NCBI GenBank assembly: GCA_032622095.1
Contig: CP136066.1
Span: 6,597,784 to 6,661,783 of the forward strand
Length of the DNA stretch: 64,000 nt
Reading direction: 5' to 3'
Origin: Siphonodentalium dalli
Taxonomy: Eukaryota > Mollusca > Scaphopoda > Gadilida > Siphonodentaliidae
Shown one piece after another: positions 39,801 through 53,244 of this stretch (positions within the stretch are counted from its first letter, which is position 1; each line of letters begins with the position of its first letter). The notes below the pieces were generated by a model. It made no database searches, was not told the DNA's origin, and saw only the letters and a list, made by a program, of their open reading frames with translations. Position numbers and translations under genes: made by a program.

Positions 39801-42702
39801 GGACAATAAGAAACGACTGGGACCATTCTGGATATAGGACAATAAGAAACGACTGAGACCATTCTGGTAATAGGACAATAAGAAACGACTGGGACCATTC
39901 TGGACATAGGACAATAAGAAACGACTGGGACCATTCTGGATATAGGACAATAAGAAACGACTGAGACCATTCTGGACATAGGACAATAAGAAACGACTGA
40001 GACCATTCTGGATATAGGACAATAAGAAACGACTGGGACCATTCTGGATATAGGACAATAAGAAACGACTGAGACCATTCTGGTAATAGGACAATAAGAA
40101 ACGACTGGGACCATTCTGGACATAGGACAATAAGAAACGACTGGGACCATTCTGGACATAGGACAATAAGAAACGACTGAGACCATTCTGGATATAGGAC
40201 AATAAGAAACGACTGGGACCATTCTGGTAATAGGACAATAAGAAACGACTGAGACCATTCTGGACATAGGACAATAAGAAACGACTGGGACCATTCTGGT
40301 AATAGGACAATAAGAAACTACTGAGACCATTCTGGTAATAGGACAATAAGAAACGACTGGGACCATTCTGGTAATAGGACAATAAGAAACGACTGAGACC
40401 ATTCTGGACATAGGACAATAAGAAACGACTGAGACCATTCTGGATATAGGACAATAAGAAACGACTGGGACCATTCTGGTAATAGGACAATAAGAAACGA
40501 CTGAGACCATTCTGGACATAGGACAATAAGAAACGACTGGGACCATTCTGGTAATAGGACAATAAGAAACTACTGAGACCATTCTGGATATAGGACAATA
40601 AGAAACGACTGGGACCATTCTGGTAATAGGACAATAAGAAACTACTGAGACCATTCTGGATATAGAACAATAAGAAACGACTGGGACCATTCTGGTAATA
40701 GGACAATAAGAAACTACTGAGACCATTCTGGATATAGAACAATAAGAAACGACTGGGACCATTCTGGTAATAGGACAATAAGAAACGACTGAGACCATTC
40801 TGGACATAGGACAATAAGAAACTACTGGGACCATTCTGGTAATAGGACAATAAGAAACGACTGAGACCATTCTGGATATAGGACAATAAGAAACTACTGA
40901 GACCATTCTGGATATAGGACAATAAGAAACGACTGAGACCATTCTGGTAATAGGACAATAAGAAACTACTGAGACCATTCTGGACATAGGACAATAAGAA
41001 ACGACTGAGACCATTCTGGATATAGGACAATAAGAAACTACTGAGACCATTCTGGATATAGGACAATAAGAAACGACTGAGACCATTCTGGTAATAGGAC
41101 AATAAGAAACTACTGAGACCATTCTGGACATAGGACAATAAGAAACGACTGGAAACATTCTGGACATAGGACAATAAGAAACGACTGAGGCCATTCTGGA
41201 TATAGGACAATAAGAAACGACTGAGACCATTCTGGATATAGGACAATAAGAAACGACTGAGACCATTCTGGATATAGGACAATAAGAAACGACTGAGACC
41301 ATTCTGGTAATAGGACAATAAGAAACGACTGAGACCATTCTGGATATAGGACAATAAGAAACGACTGAGACCATTCTGGACATAGGACAATAAGAAACGA
41401 CTGGGGCCATTCTGGTAATAGGACAATAAGAAACGACTGAGACCATTCTGGTAATAGGACAATAAGAAACGACTGAGACCATTCTGGTAATAGGACAATA
41501 AGAAACGACTGAGACCATTCTGGTAATAGGACAATAAGAAACGACTGAGACCATTCTGGACATAGGACAATAAGAAACTACTGGGACCATTCTGGTAATA
41601 GGACAATACGAAACGACTGAGACCATTCTGGATATAGGACAATAAGAAACTACTGAGACCATTCTGGTAATAGGACAATACGAAACGACTGAGACCATTC
41701 TGGATATAGGACAATAAGAAACTACTGAGACCATTCTGGTAATAGGACAATAAGAAACTACTGAGAACATTCTGGATATATAACAATAAGAAACTACTGG
41801 GACCATTCTGGTAATAGGACAATAAGAAACGACTGGGACCATTCTGGTAATAGGACAATAAGAAACTACTGAGAACATTCTGGATATATAACAATAAGAA
41901 ACTACTGGGACCATTCTGGTAATAGGACAATAAGAAACGACTGGGACCATTCTGGTAATAGGACAATAAGAAACGACTGAGACCATTCTGGTAATAGGAC
42001 AATAAGAAACGACTGAGATCATTCTGGACATAGGACAATAAGAAACGACTGAGACCATTCTGGTAATAGGACAATAAGAAACGACTGGGATCATTCTGGT
42101 AATAGGACAATAAGAAACGACTGGGACCATTCTGGTAATAGGACAATAAGAAACTACTGAGACCATTCTGGACATAGGACAATAAGAAACGACTGAGACC
42201 ATTCTGGTAATAGGACAATAAGAAACGACTGAGACCATTCTGGACATAGGACAATAAGAAACTACTGAGACCATTCTGGTAATAGGACAATAAGAAACTA
42301 CTGAGACCATTCTGGACATAGGACAATAAGAAACGACTGAGACCATTCTGGTAATAGGACAATAAGAAACGACTGAGACCATTCTGGTAATAGGACAATA
42401 AGAAACGACTGAGACCATTCTGGACATAGGACAATACGAAACGACTGAGACCATTCTGGACATAGGACAATAAGAAACGACTGAGACCATTCTGGTAATA
42501 GGACAATAAGAAACGACTGAGACCATTCTGGTAATAGGACAATAAGAAACTACTGAGACCATTCTGGACATAGGACAATAAGAAACGACTGAGACCATTC
42601 TGGACATAGGACAATAAGAAACTACTGAGACCATTCTGGACATAGGACAATAAGAAACGACTGGGACCATTCTGGTAATAGGACAATAAGAAACGACTGA
42701 GA

Positions 42703-43095
42703 CCATTCTGGACATAGGACAATAAGAAACGACTGAGACCATTCTGGTAATAGGACAATAAGAAACGACTGAGACCATTCTGGTAATAGGACAATAAGAA
42801 ACGACTGGGGCCATTCTGGACATAGGACAATAAGAAACGACTGAGGCCATTCTGGTAATAGGACAATAAGAAACGACTGGGGCCATTCTGGACATAGGAC
42901 AATAAGAAACGACTGAGACCATTCTGGTAATAGGACAATAAGAAACGACTGAGACCATTCTGGTAATAGGACAATAAGAAACGACTGGGGCCATTCTGGA
43001 CATAGGACAATAAGAAACGACTGAGGCCATTCTGGTAATAGGACAATAAGAAACGACTGGGGCCATTCTGGACATAGGACAATAAGAAACGACTG
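42703..43095 (+). repeat. 180-bp offset duplication of G6/ACA and G6/TAA monomers
   Basis: Bases 42703-42915 equal 42883-43095 (213 bases, 5-monomer offset). The match is bounded by an A/G difference at position 6 on the left (42702 against 42882) and an A/G difference at position 4 on the right (42916 against 43096). A looser third copy follows at about 43.1-43.35 kb, with a few changes. Confidence 0.88.
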
Positions 43096-45756
43096 GGACC
43101 ATTCTGGTAATAGGACAATAAGAAACGACTGAGACCATTCTGGACATAGGACAATAAGAAACGACTGAGGCCATTCTGGTAATAGGACAATAAGAAACTA
43201 CTGAGACCATTCTGGTAATAGGACAATAAGAAACGACTGGGGCCATTCTGGACATAGGACAATAAGAAACGACTGAGGCCATTCTGGTAATAGGACAATA
43301 AGAAACGACTGGGGCCATTCTGGACATAGGACAATAAGAAACGACTGAGACCATTCTGGATATAGGACAATAAGAAACGACTGGGACCATTCTGGTAATA
43401 GGACAATAAGAAACGACTGGGGCCATTCTGGACATAGGACAATAAGAAACGACTGGGACCATTCTGGTAATAGGACAATAAGAAACGACTGAGACCATTC
43501 TGGTAATAGGACAATAAGAAACGACTGAGATCATTCTGGTAATAGGACAATAAGAAACGACTGAGACCATTCTGGTAATAGGACAATAAGAAACGACTGA
43601 GATCATTCTGGTAATAGGACAATAAGAAACGACTGAGACCATTCTGGTAATAGGACAATAAGAAACTACTGAGACCATTCTGGACATAGGACAATAAGAA
43701 ACTACTGAGACCATTCTGGTAATAGGACAATAAGAAACGACTGAGGCCATTCTGGACATAGGACAATAAGAAACGACTGAGGCCATTCTGGTAATAGGAC
43801 AATACGAAACGACTGGGACCATTCTGGTAATAGAACAATAAGAAACGACTGGGACCATTCTGGAGATAGGACAATAAGAAACGACTGAGACCATTCTGGT
43901 AATAGGACAATAAGAAACGACTGGGGCCATTCTGGTAATAGGACAATAAGAAACGACTGAGACCATTCTGGACATAGGACAATAAGAAACGACTGAGGCC
44001 ATTCTGGTAATAGGACAATAAGAAACGACTGGGGCCATTCTGGTAATAGGACAATAAGAAACGACTGGGGCCATTCTGGTAATAGGACAATAAGAAACGA
44101 CTGGGACCATTCTGGTAATAGGACAATAAGAAACTACTGGGGCCATTCTGGACATAGGACAATAAGAAACGACTGAGACCATTCTGGTAATAGGACAATA
44201 AGAAACGACTGAGGCCATTCTGGTAATAGGACAATAAGAAACGACTGGGGCCATTCTGGTAATAGGACAATAAGAAACGACTGAGACCATTCTGGTAATA
44301 GGACAATAAGAAACGACTGGGACCATTCTGGTAATAGGACAATAAGAAACGACTGGGGCCATTCTGGACATAGGACAATAAGAAACGACTGAGGCCATTC
44401 TGGTAATAGGACAATAAGAAACGACTGGGGCCATTCTGGACATAGGACAATAAGAAACGACTGAGGCCATTCTGGTAATAGGACAATAAGAAACGACTGA
44501 GGCCATTCTGGTAATAGGACAATAAGAAACGACTGAGACCATTCTGGACATAGGACAATAAGAAACGACTGAGACCATTCTGGACATAGGACAATAAGAA
44601 ACGACTGAGGCCATTCTGGTAATAGGACAATAAGAAACGACTGAGACCATTCTGGACATAGGACAATAAGAAACGACTGAGACCATTCTGGATATAGGAC
44701 AATAAGAAACGACTGAGGCCATTCTGGTAATAGGACAATAAGAAACGACTGGGGCCATTCTGGTAATAGGACAATAAGAAACGACTGAGACCATTCTGGT
44801 AATAGGACAATAAGAAACTACTGAGACCATTCTGGTAATAGAACAATAAGAAACTACTGGGACCATTCTGGACATAGGACAATAAGAAACGACTGAGGCC
44901 ATTCTGGTAATAGGACAATAAGAAACGACTGGGGCCATTCTGGTAATAGGACAATAAGAAACGACTGAGACCATTCTGGTAATAGGACAATAAGAAACGA
45001 CTGAGACCATTCTGGTAATAGGACAATAAGAAACTACTGGGACCATTCTGGTAATAGGACAATAAGAAACTACTGAGATCATTCTGGTAATAGGACAATA
45101 AGAAACGACTGAGACCATTCTGGTAATAGGACAATAAGAAACTACTGAGACCATTCTGGTAATAGGACAATAAGAAACTACTGAGACCATTCTGGTAATA
45201 GGACAATAAGAAACTACTGAGATCATTCTGGATATATAACAATAAGAAACGACTGAGACCATTCTGGTAATAGGACAATAAGAAACTACTGAGATCATTC
45301 TGGTAATAGGACAATAAGAAACTACTGAGACCATTCTGGTAATAGGACAATAAGAAACTACTGAGATCATTCTGGATATATAACAATAAGAAACGACTGA
45401 GACCATTCTGGTAATAGGACAATAAGAAACGACTGAGACCATTCTGGTAATAGGACAATAAGAAACTACTGAGACCATTCTGGTAATAGGACAATAAGAA
45501 ACTACTGAGACCATTCTGGACATAGGACAATAAGAAACTACTGGAGCCATTCTGGTAATAGGACAATAAGAAACGACTGAGACCATTCTGGTAATAGGAC
45601 AATAAGAAACGACTGAGACCATTCTGGACATAGGACAATAAGAAACGACTGGGAACATTCTGGACATAGGACAATAAGAAACGACTGGGAACATTCTGGA
45701 CATAGGACAATAAGAAACGACTGAGACCATTCTGGACATAGGACAATAAGAAACTA

Positions 45757-46908
45757 CTGAGAACATTCTGGTAATAGGACAATAAGAAACTACTGGGACC
45801 ATTCTGGACATAGGACAATAAGAAACTACTGAGACCATTCTGGTAATAGGACAATAAGAAACTACTGAGAACATTCTGGTAATAGGACAATAAGAAACTA
45901 CTGGGACCATTCTGGACATAGGACAATAAGAAACTACTGAGAACATTCTGGTAATAGGACAATAAGAAACTACTGGGGCCATTCTGGACATAGGACAATA
46001 AGAAACTACTGAGAACATTCTGGTAATAGGACAATAAGAAACTACTGGGACCATTCTGGTAATAGGACAATAAGAAACGACTGGGACCATTCTGGACATA
46101 GGACAATAAGAAACTACTGGGATCATTCTGGTAATAGGACAATAAGAAACGACTGAGACCATTCTGGACATAGGACAATAAGAAACTACTGAGAACATTC
46201 TGGTAATAGGACAATAAGAAACTACTGAGATCATTCTGGACATAGGACAATAAGAAACTACTGAGAACATTCTGGTAATAGGACAATAAGAAACTACTGG
46301 GACCATTCTGGTAATAGGACAATAAGAAACTACTGAGAACATTCTGGTAATAGGACAATAAGAAACTACTGGGACCATTCTGGTAATAGGACAATAAGAA
46401 ACTACTGAGATCATTCTGGACATAGGACAATAAGAAACGACTGGGACCATTCTGGTAATAGGACAATAAGAAACGACTGGGACCATTCTGGTAATAGGAC
46501 AATAAGAAACGACTGGGACCATTCTGGTAATAGGACAATAAGAAACTACTGAGAACATTCTGGTAATAGGACAATAAGAAACTACTGGGACCATTCTGGT
46601 AATAGGACAATAAGAAACGACTGGGACCATTCTGGTAATAGGACAATAAGAAACTACTGAGAACATTCTGGTAATAGGACAATAAGAAACTACTGAGAAC
46701 ATTCTGGTAATAGGACAATAAGAAACGACTGAGACCATTCTGGTAATAGGACAATAAGAAACTACTGAGATCATTCTGGACATAGGACAATAAGAAACTA
46801 CTGGGACCATTCTGGACATAGGACAATAAGAAACGACTGAGACCATTCTGGTAATAGGACAATAAGAAACGACTGAGAACATTCTGGTAATAGGACAATA
46901 AGAAACGA
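45757..46908 (+). repeat. AGAAC (A4 A7) satellite neighbourhood
   Basis: Eleven monomers read CTGAGAACAT, at 45757, 45865, 45937, 46009, 46189, 46261, 46333, 46549, 46657, 46693 and 46873. The state is otherwise scattered and rare (for example 21061, 41761, 48169, 48241 and near 50.3-51.2 kb). Spacings of 2 and 3 monomers are common. All are TAA-type. A7 on a G4 background (GGGAAC) is instead concentrated at 53-57 kb, so the two combinations have separate local histories. Confidence 0.9.
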
Positions 46909-49900
46909 CTGGGACCATTCTGGTAATAGGACAATAAGAAACTACTGGGATCATTCTGGTAATAGGACAATAAGAAACGACTGAGACCATTCTGGTAATA
47001 GGACAATAAGAAACTACTGAGACCATTCTGGTAATAGGACAATAAGAAACTACTGGGATCATTCTGGTAATAGGACAATAAGAAACGACTGAGACCATTC
47101 TGGTAATAGGACAATAAGAAACTACTGGGATCATTCTGGTAATAGGACAATAAGAAACGACTGGGACCATTCTGGATATAGGACAATAAGAAACGACTGG
47201 GGCCATTCTGGTAATAGGACAATAAGAAACGACTGAGACCATTCTGGTAATAGGACAATAAGAAACGACTGGGGCCATTCTGGTAATAGGACAATAAGAA
47301 ACGACTGAGACCATTCTGGTAATAGGACAATAAGAAACGACTGGGACCATTCTGGTAATAGGACAATAAGAAACGACTGAGACCATTCTGGTAATAGGAC
47401 AATAAGAAACGACTGGGACCATTCTGGTAATAGGACAATAAGAAACTACTGGGACCATTCTGGTAATAGGACAATAAGAAACGACTGGGACCATTCTGGT
47501 AATAGGACAATAAGAAACGACTGGGACCATTCTGGTAATAGGACAATAAGAAACTACTGAGATCATTCTGGACATAGGACAATAAGAAACTACTGGGACC
47601 ATTCTGGTAATAGGACAATAAGAAACGACTGAGACCATTCTGGTAATAGGACAATAAGAAACGACTGGGACCATTCTGGTAATAGGACAATAAGAAACGA
47701 CTGGGACCATTCTGGTAATAGGACAATAAGAAACGACTGGGACCATTCTGGTAATAGGACAATAAGAAACGACTGGGACCATTCTGGACATAGGACAATA
47801 AGAAACTACTGGGACCATTCTGGACATAGGACAATAAGAAACTACTGGGGCCATTCTGGTAATAGGACAATAAGAAACGACTGGGACCATTCTGGTAATA
47901 GGACAATAAGAAACGACTGAGACCATTCTGGTAATAGGACAATAAGAAACGACTGGGACCATTCTGGATATAGGACAATAAGAAACGACTGAGACCATTC
48001 TGGTAATAGGACAATAAGAAACTACTGGGACCATTCTGGTAATAGGACAATAAGAAACGACTGAGACCATTCTGGATATAGGACAATAAGAAACGACTGA
48101 GACCATTCTGGTAATAGGACAATAAGAAACTACTGGGACCATTCTGGATATAGGACAATAAGAAACGACTGAGAACATTCTGGTAATAGGACAATAAGAA
48201 ACGACTGAGACCATTCTGGATATAGGACAATAAGAAACGACTGAGAACATTCTGGTAATAGGACAATAAGAAACGACTGAGACCATTCTGGATATAGGAC
48301 AATAAGAAACGACTGGGACCATTCTGGTAATAGGACAATAAGAAACGACTGAGACCATTCTGGTAATAGGACAATAAGAAACGACTGAGACCATTCTGGT
48401 AATAGGACAATAAGAAACGACTGAGACCATTCTGGTAATAGGACAATAAGAAACTACTGGGACCATTCTGGACATAGGACAATAAGAAACGACTGAGACC
48501 ATTCTGGTAATAGGACAATAAGAAACGACTGGGACCATTCTGGTAATAGGACAATAAGAAACGACTGGGGCCATTCTGGTAATAGGACAATAAGAAACGA
48601 CTGAGACCATTCTGGTAATAGGACAATAAGAAACGACTGGGGCCATTCTGGTAATAGGACAATAAGAAACTACTGAGATCATTCTGGTAATAGGACAATA
48701 AGAAACTACTGAGACCATTCTGGTAATAGGACAATAAGAAACTACTGAGACCATTCTGGTAATAGGACAATAAGAAACGACTGGGGCCATTCTGGTAATA
48801 GGACAATAAGAAACTACTGAGATCATTCTGGTAATAGGACAATAAGAAACGACTGAGACCATTCTGGTAATAGGACAATAAGAAACGACTGAGACCATTC
48901 TGGTAATAGGACAATAAGAAACTACTGGGACCATTCTGGTAATAGGACAATAAGAAACGACTGGGACCATTCTGGTAATAGGACAATAAGAAACGACTGG
49001 GGCCATTCTGGTAATAGGACAATAAGAAACTACTGAGATCATTCTGGTAATAGGACAATAAGAAACGACTGAGACCATTCTGGTAATAGGACAATAAGAA
49101 ACGACTGAGACCATTCTGGTAATAGGACAATAAGAAACGACTGAGACCATTCTGGTAATAGGACAATAAGAAACTACTGAGATCATTCTGGTAATAGGAC
49201 AATAAGAAACGACTGAGACCATTCTGGTAATAGGACAATAAGAAACGACTGAGACCATTCTGGTAATAGGACAATAAGAAACGACTGAGACCATTCTGGT
49301 AATAGGACAATAAGAAACTACTGGGACCATTCTGGTAATAGGACAATAAGAAACGACTGGGACCATTCTGGTAATAGGACAATAAGAAACGACTGGGACC
49401 ATTCTGGTAATAGGACAATAAGAAACTACTGAGACCATTCTGGTAATAGGACAATAAGAAACGACTGGGGCCATTCTGGTAATAGGACAATAAGAAACTA
49501 CTGAGATCATTCTGGTAATAGGACAATAAGAAACGACTGGGACCATTCTGGTAATAGGACAATAAGAAACTACTGAGAACATTCTGGACATAGGACAATA
49601 AGAAACGACTGAGACCATTCTGGACATAGGACAATAAGAAACGACTGAGACCATTCTGGTAATAGGACAATACGAAACGACTGAGACCATTCTGGTAATA
49701 GGACAATAAGAAACGACTGGGACCATTCTGGTAATAGGACAATAAGAAACGACTGAGACCATTCTGGACATAGGACAATAAGAAACGACTGAGACCATTC
49801 TGGACATAGGACAATAAGAAACGACTGGGACCATTCTGGTAATAGGACAATAAGAAACGACTGAGACCATTCTGGTAATAGGACAATAAGAAACGACTGG

Positions 49901-52900
49901 GACCATTCTGGTAATAGGACAATAAGAAACTACTGAGACCATTCTGGTAATAGGACAATAAGAAACGACTGGGACCATTCTGGTAATAGGACAATAAGAA
50001 ACTACTGAGACCATTCTGGTAATAGGACAATAAGAAACGACTGAGACCATTCTGGTAATAGGACAATAAGAAACGACTGAGACCATTCTGGACATAGGAC
50101 AATAAGAAACGACTGGGACCATTCTGGTAATAGGACAATAAGAAACTACTGAGACCATTCTGGTAATAGGACAATAAGAAACGACTGAGACCATTCTGGT
50201 AATAGGACAATAAGAAACGACTGGGACCATTCTGGTAATAGGACAATAAGAAACGACTGAGACCATTCTGGTAATAGGACAATAAGAAACGACTGGGACC
50301 ATTCTGGTAATAGGACAATAAGAAACGACTGAGAACATTCTGGTAATAGGACAATAAGAAACTACTGAGACCATTCTGGATATAGGACAATAAGAAACGA
50401 CTGAGACCATTCTGGATATAGGACAATAAGAAACGACTGGGACCATTCTGGTAATAGGACAATAAGAAACGACTGAGAACATTCTGGTAATAGGACAATA
50501 AGAAACGACTGGGACCATTCTGGTAATAGGACAATAAGAAACGACTGGGACCATTCTGGTAATAGGACAATAAGAAACGACTGGGACCATTCTGGTAATA
50601 GGACAATAAGAAACGACTGGGACCATTCTGGTAATAGGACAATAAGAAACGACTGGGACCATTCTGGTAATAGGACAATAAGAAACGACTGAGAACATTC
50701 TGGTAATAGGACAATAAGAAACGACTGGGACCATTCTGGTAATAGGACAATAAGAAACGACTGGGACCATTCTGGTAATAGGACAATAAGAAACGACTGA
50801 GACCATTCTGGTAATAGGACAATAAGAAACGACTGGGACCATTCTGGTAATAGGACAATAAGAAACGACTGAGACCATTCTGGTAATAGGACAATAAGAA
50901 ACTACTGGGACCATTCTGGTAATAGGACAATAAGAAACGACTGGGACCATTCTGGACATAGGACAATAAGAAACGACTGGGACCATTCTGGTAATAGGAC
51001 AATAAGAAACGACTGGGACCATTCTGGTAATAGGACAATAAGAAACGACTGGGACCATTCTGGTAATAGGACAATAAGAAACGACTGAGACCATTCTGGA
51101 CATAGGACAATAAGAAACGACTGAGACCATTCTGGTAATAGGACAATAAGAAACGACTGAGAACATTCTGGTAATAGGACAATAAGAAACTACTGAGACC
51201 ATTCTGGTAATAGGACAATAAGAAACGACTGAGACCATTCTGGTAATAGGACAATAAGAAACTACTGGGACCATTCTGGTAATAGGACAATAAGAAACTA
51301 CTGGGACCATTCTGGTAATAGGACAATAAGAAACTACTGGGACCATTCTGGACATAGGACAATAAGAAACTACTGGGACCATTCTGGATATAGAACAATA
51401 AGAAACTACTGGGACCATTCTGGACATAGGACAATAAGAAACGACTGGGATCATTCTGGATATAGGACAATAAGAAACGACTGAGACCATTCTGGTAATA
51501 GGACAATAAGAAACGACTGAGACCATTCTGGTAATAGGACAATAAGAAACGACTGAGACCATTCTGGTAATAGGACAATAAGAAACGACTGAGACCATTC
51601 TGGTAATAGGACAATAAGAAACGACTGGGATCATTCTGGATATAGGACAATAAGAAACGACTGAGACCATTCTGGTAATAGGACAATAAGAAACTACTGA
51701 GACCATTCTGGTAATAGGACAATAAGAAACTACTGGGACCATTCTGGTAATAGGACAATAAGAAACTACTGGGACCATTCTGGTAATAGGACAATAAGAA
51801 ACTACTGGGACCATTCTGGACATAGGACAATAAGAAACTACTGGGACCATTCTGGACATAGGACAATAAGAAACGACTGAGACCATTCTGGTAATAGGAC
51901 AATAAGAAACTACTGAGACCATTCTGGTAATAGGACAATAAGAAACGACTGAGACCATTCTGGTAATAGGACAATAAGAAACGACTGGGATCATTCTGGA
52001 TATAGGACAATAAGAAACTACTGAGACCATTCTGGTAATAGGACAATAAGAAACGACTGAGACCATTCTGGTAATAGGACAATAAGAAACTACTGGGACC
52101 ATTCTGGTAATAGGACAATAAGAAACGACTGGGGCCATTCTGGTAATAGGACAATAAGAAACGACTGAGACCATTCTGGTAATAGGACAATAAGAAACTA
52201 CTGAGACCATTCTGGTAATAGGACAATAAGAAACTACTGGGACCATTCTGGTAATAGGACAATAAGAAACTACTGGGGCCATTCTGGTAATAGGACAATA
52301 AGAAACGACTGAGACCATTCTGGTAATAGGACAATAAGAAACTACTGAGACCATTCTGGTAATAGGACAATAAGAAACGACTGAGACCATTCTGGTAATA
52401 GGACAATAAGAAACTACTGGGACCATTCTGGTAATAGGACAATAAGAAACGACTGGGGCCATTCTGGACATAGGACAATAAGAAACTACTGGGACCATTC
52501 TGGTAATAGGACAATAAGAAACTACTGGGACCATTCTGGTAATAGGACAATAAGAAACTACTGAGACCATTCTGGACATAGGACAATAAGAAACTACTGG
52601 GACCATTCTGGTAATAGGACAATAAGAAACTACTGAGACCATTCTGGACATAGGACAATAAGAAACTACTGGGACCATTCTGGTAATAGGACAATAAGAA
52701 ACTACTGAGACCATTCTGGTAATAGGACAATAAGAAACGACTGGGGCCATTCTGGTAATAGGACAATAAGAAACTACTGGGACCATTCTGGTAATAGGAC
52801 AATAAGAAACTACTGGGACCATTCTGGTAATAGGACAATAAGAAACTACTGGGACCATTCTGGTAATAGGACAATAAGAAACTACTGGGACCATTCTGGA

Positions 52901-53244
52901 TATAGGACAATAAGAAACTACTGAGACCATTCTGGTAATAGGACAATAAGAAACGACTGAGACCATTCTGGTAATAGGACAATAAGAAACGACTGGGGCC
53001 ATTCTGGTAATAGGACAATAAGAAACTACTGGGACCATTCTGGTAATAGGACAATAAGAAACTACTGGGACCATTCTGGTAATAGGACAATAAGAAACTA
53101 CTGAGACCATTCTGGTAATAGGACAATAAGAAACTACTGGGACCATTCTGGTAATAGGACAATAAGAAACGACTGGGACCATTCTGGTAATAGGACAATA
53201 AGAAACGACTGAGACCATTCTGGTAATAGGACAATAAGAAACTA
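46909..53244 (+). repeat. TAA-dominated satellite stretch
   Basis: TAA-type monomers make up most copies, with long runs lacking ACA or ATA, particularly between about 48.5 and 51.0 kb. Local patterns include GGGATC (G4 T7) TAA-type copies at 46945, 47053 and 47125. A GGGATC/ATA copy at 51445, 51625 and 51985 is spaced by 5 and 10 monomers. GAGAAC pairs 72 bp apart lie at 48169 and 48241. A single A29C copy has C at 49673. No gene or unique DNA is seen. Confidence 0.87.

Larger units (their letters stand above)
34885..45756 (+). repeat. Satellite stretch rich in AGGCC (G6) copies, with local duplications
   Basis: TAA-type becomes common again at 34885. A4 G6 monomers (CTGAGGCC) are frequent from about 34.9 to 39.2 kb and again from 42.8 to 44.9 kb. 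Between about 39.6 and 41.4 kb they are replaced by alternating TAA-, ATA- and ACA-type GACC monomers. A29C copies occur at 41609, 41681, 42437 and 43805. GAGAAC/TATAAC hybrids lie at 41761 and 41869 (3 monomers apart), and GATC/TATAAC hybrids at 45217 and 45361 (4 monomers apart). No gene or unique DNA is seen. Confidence 0.88.
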
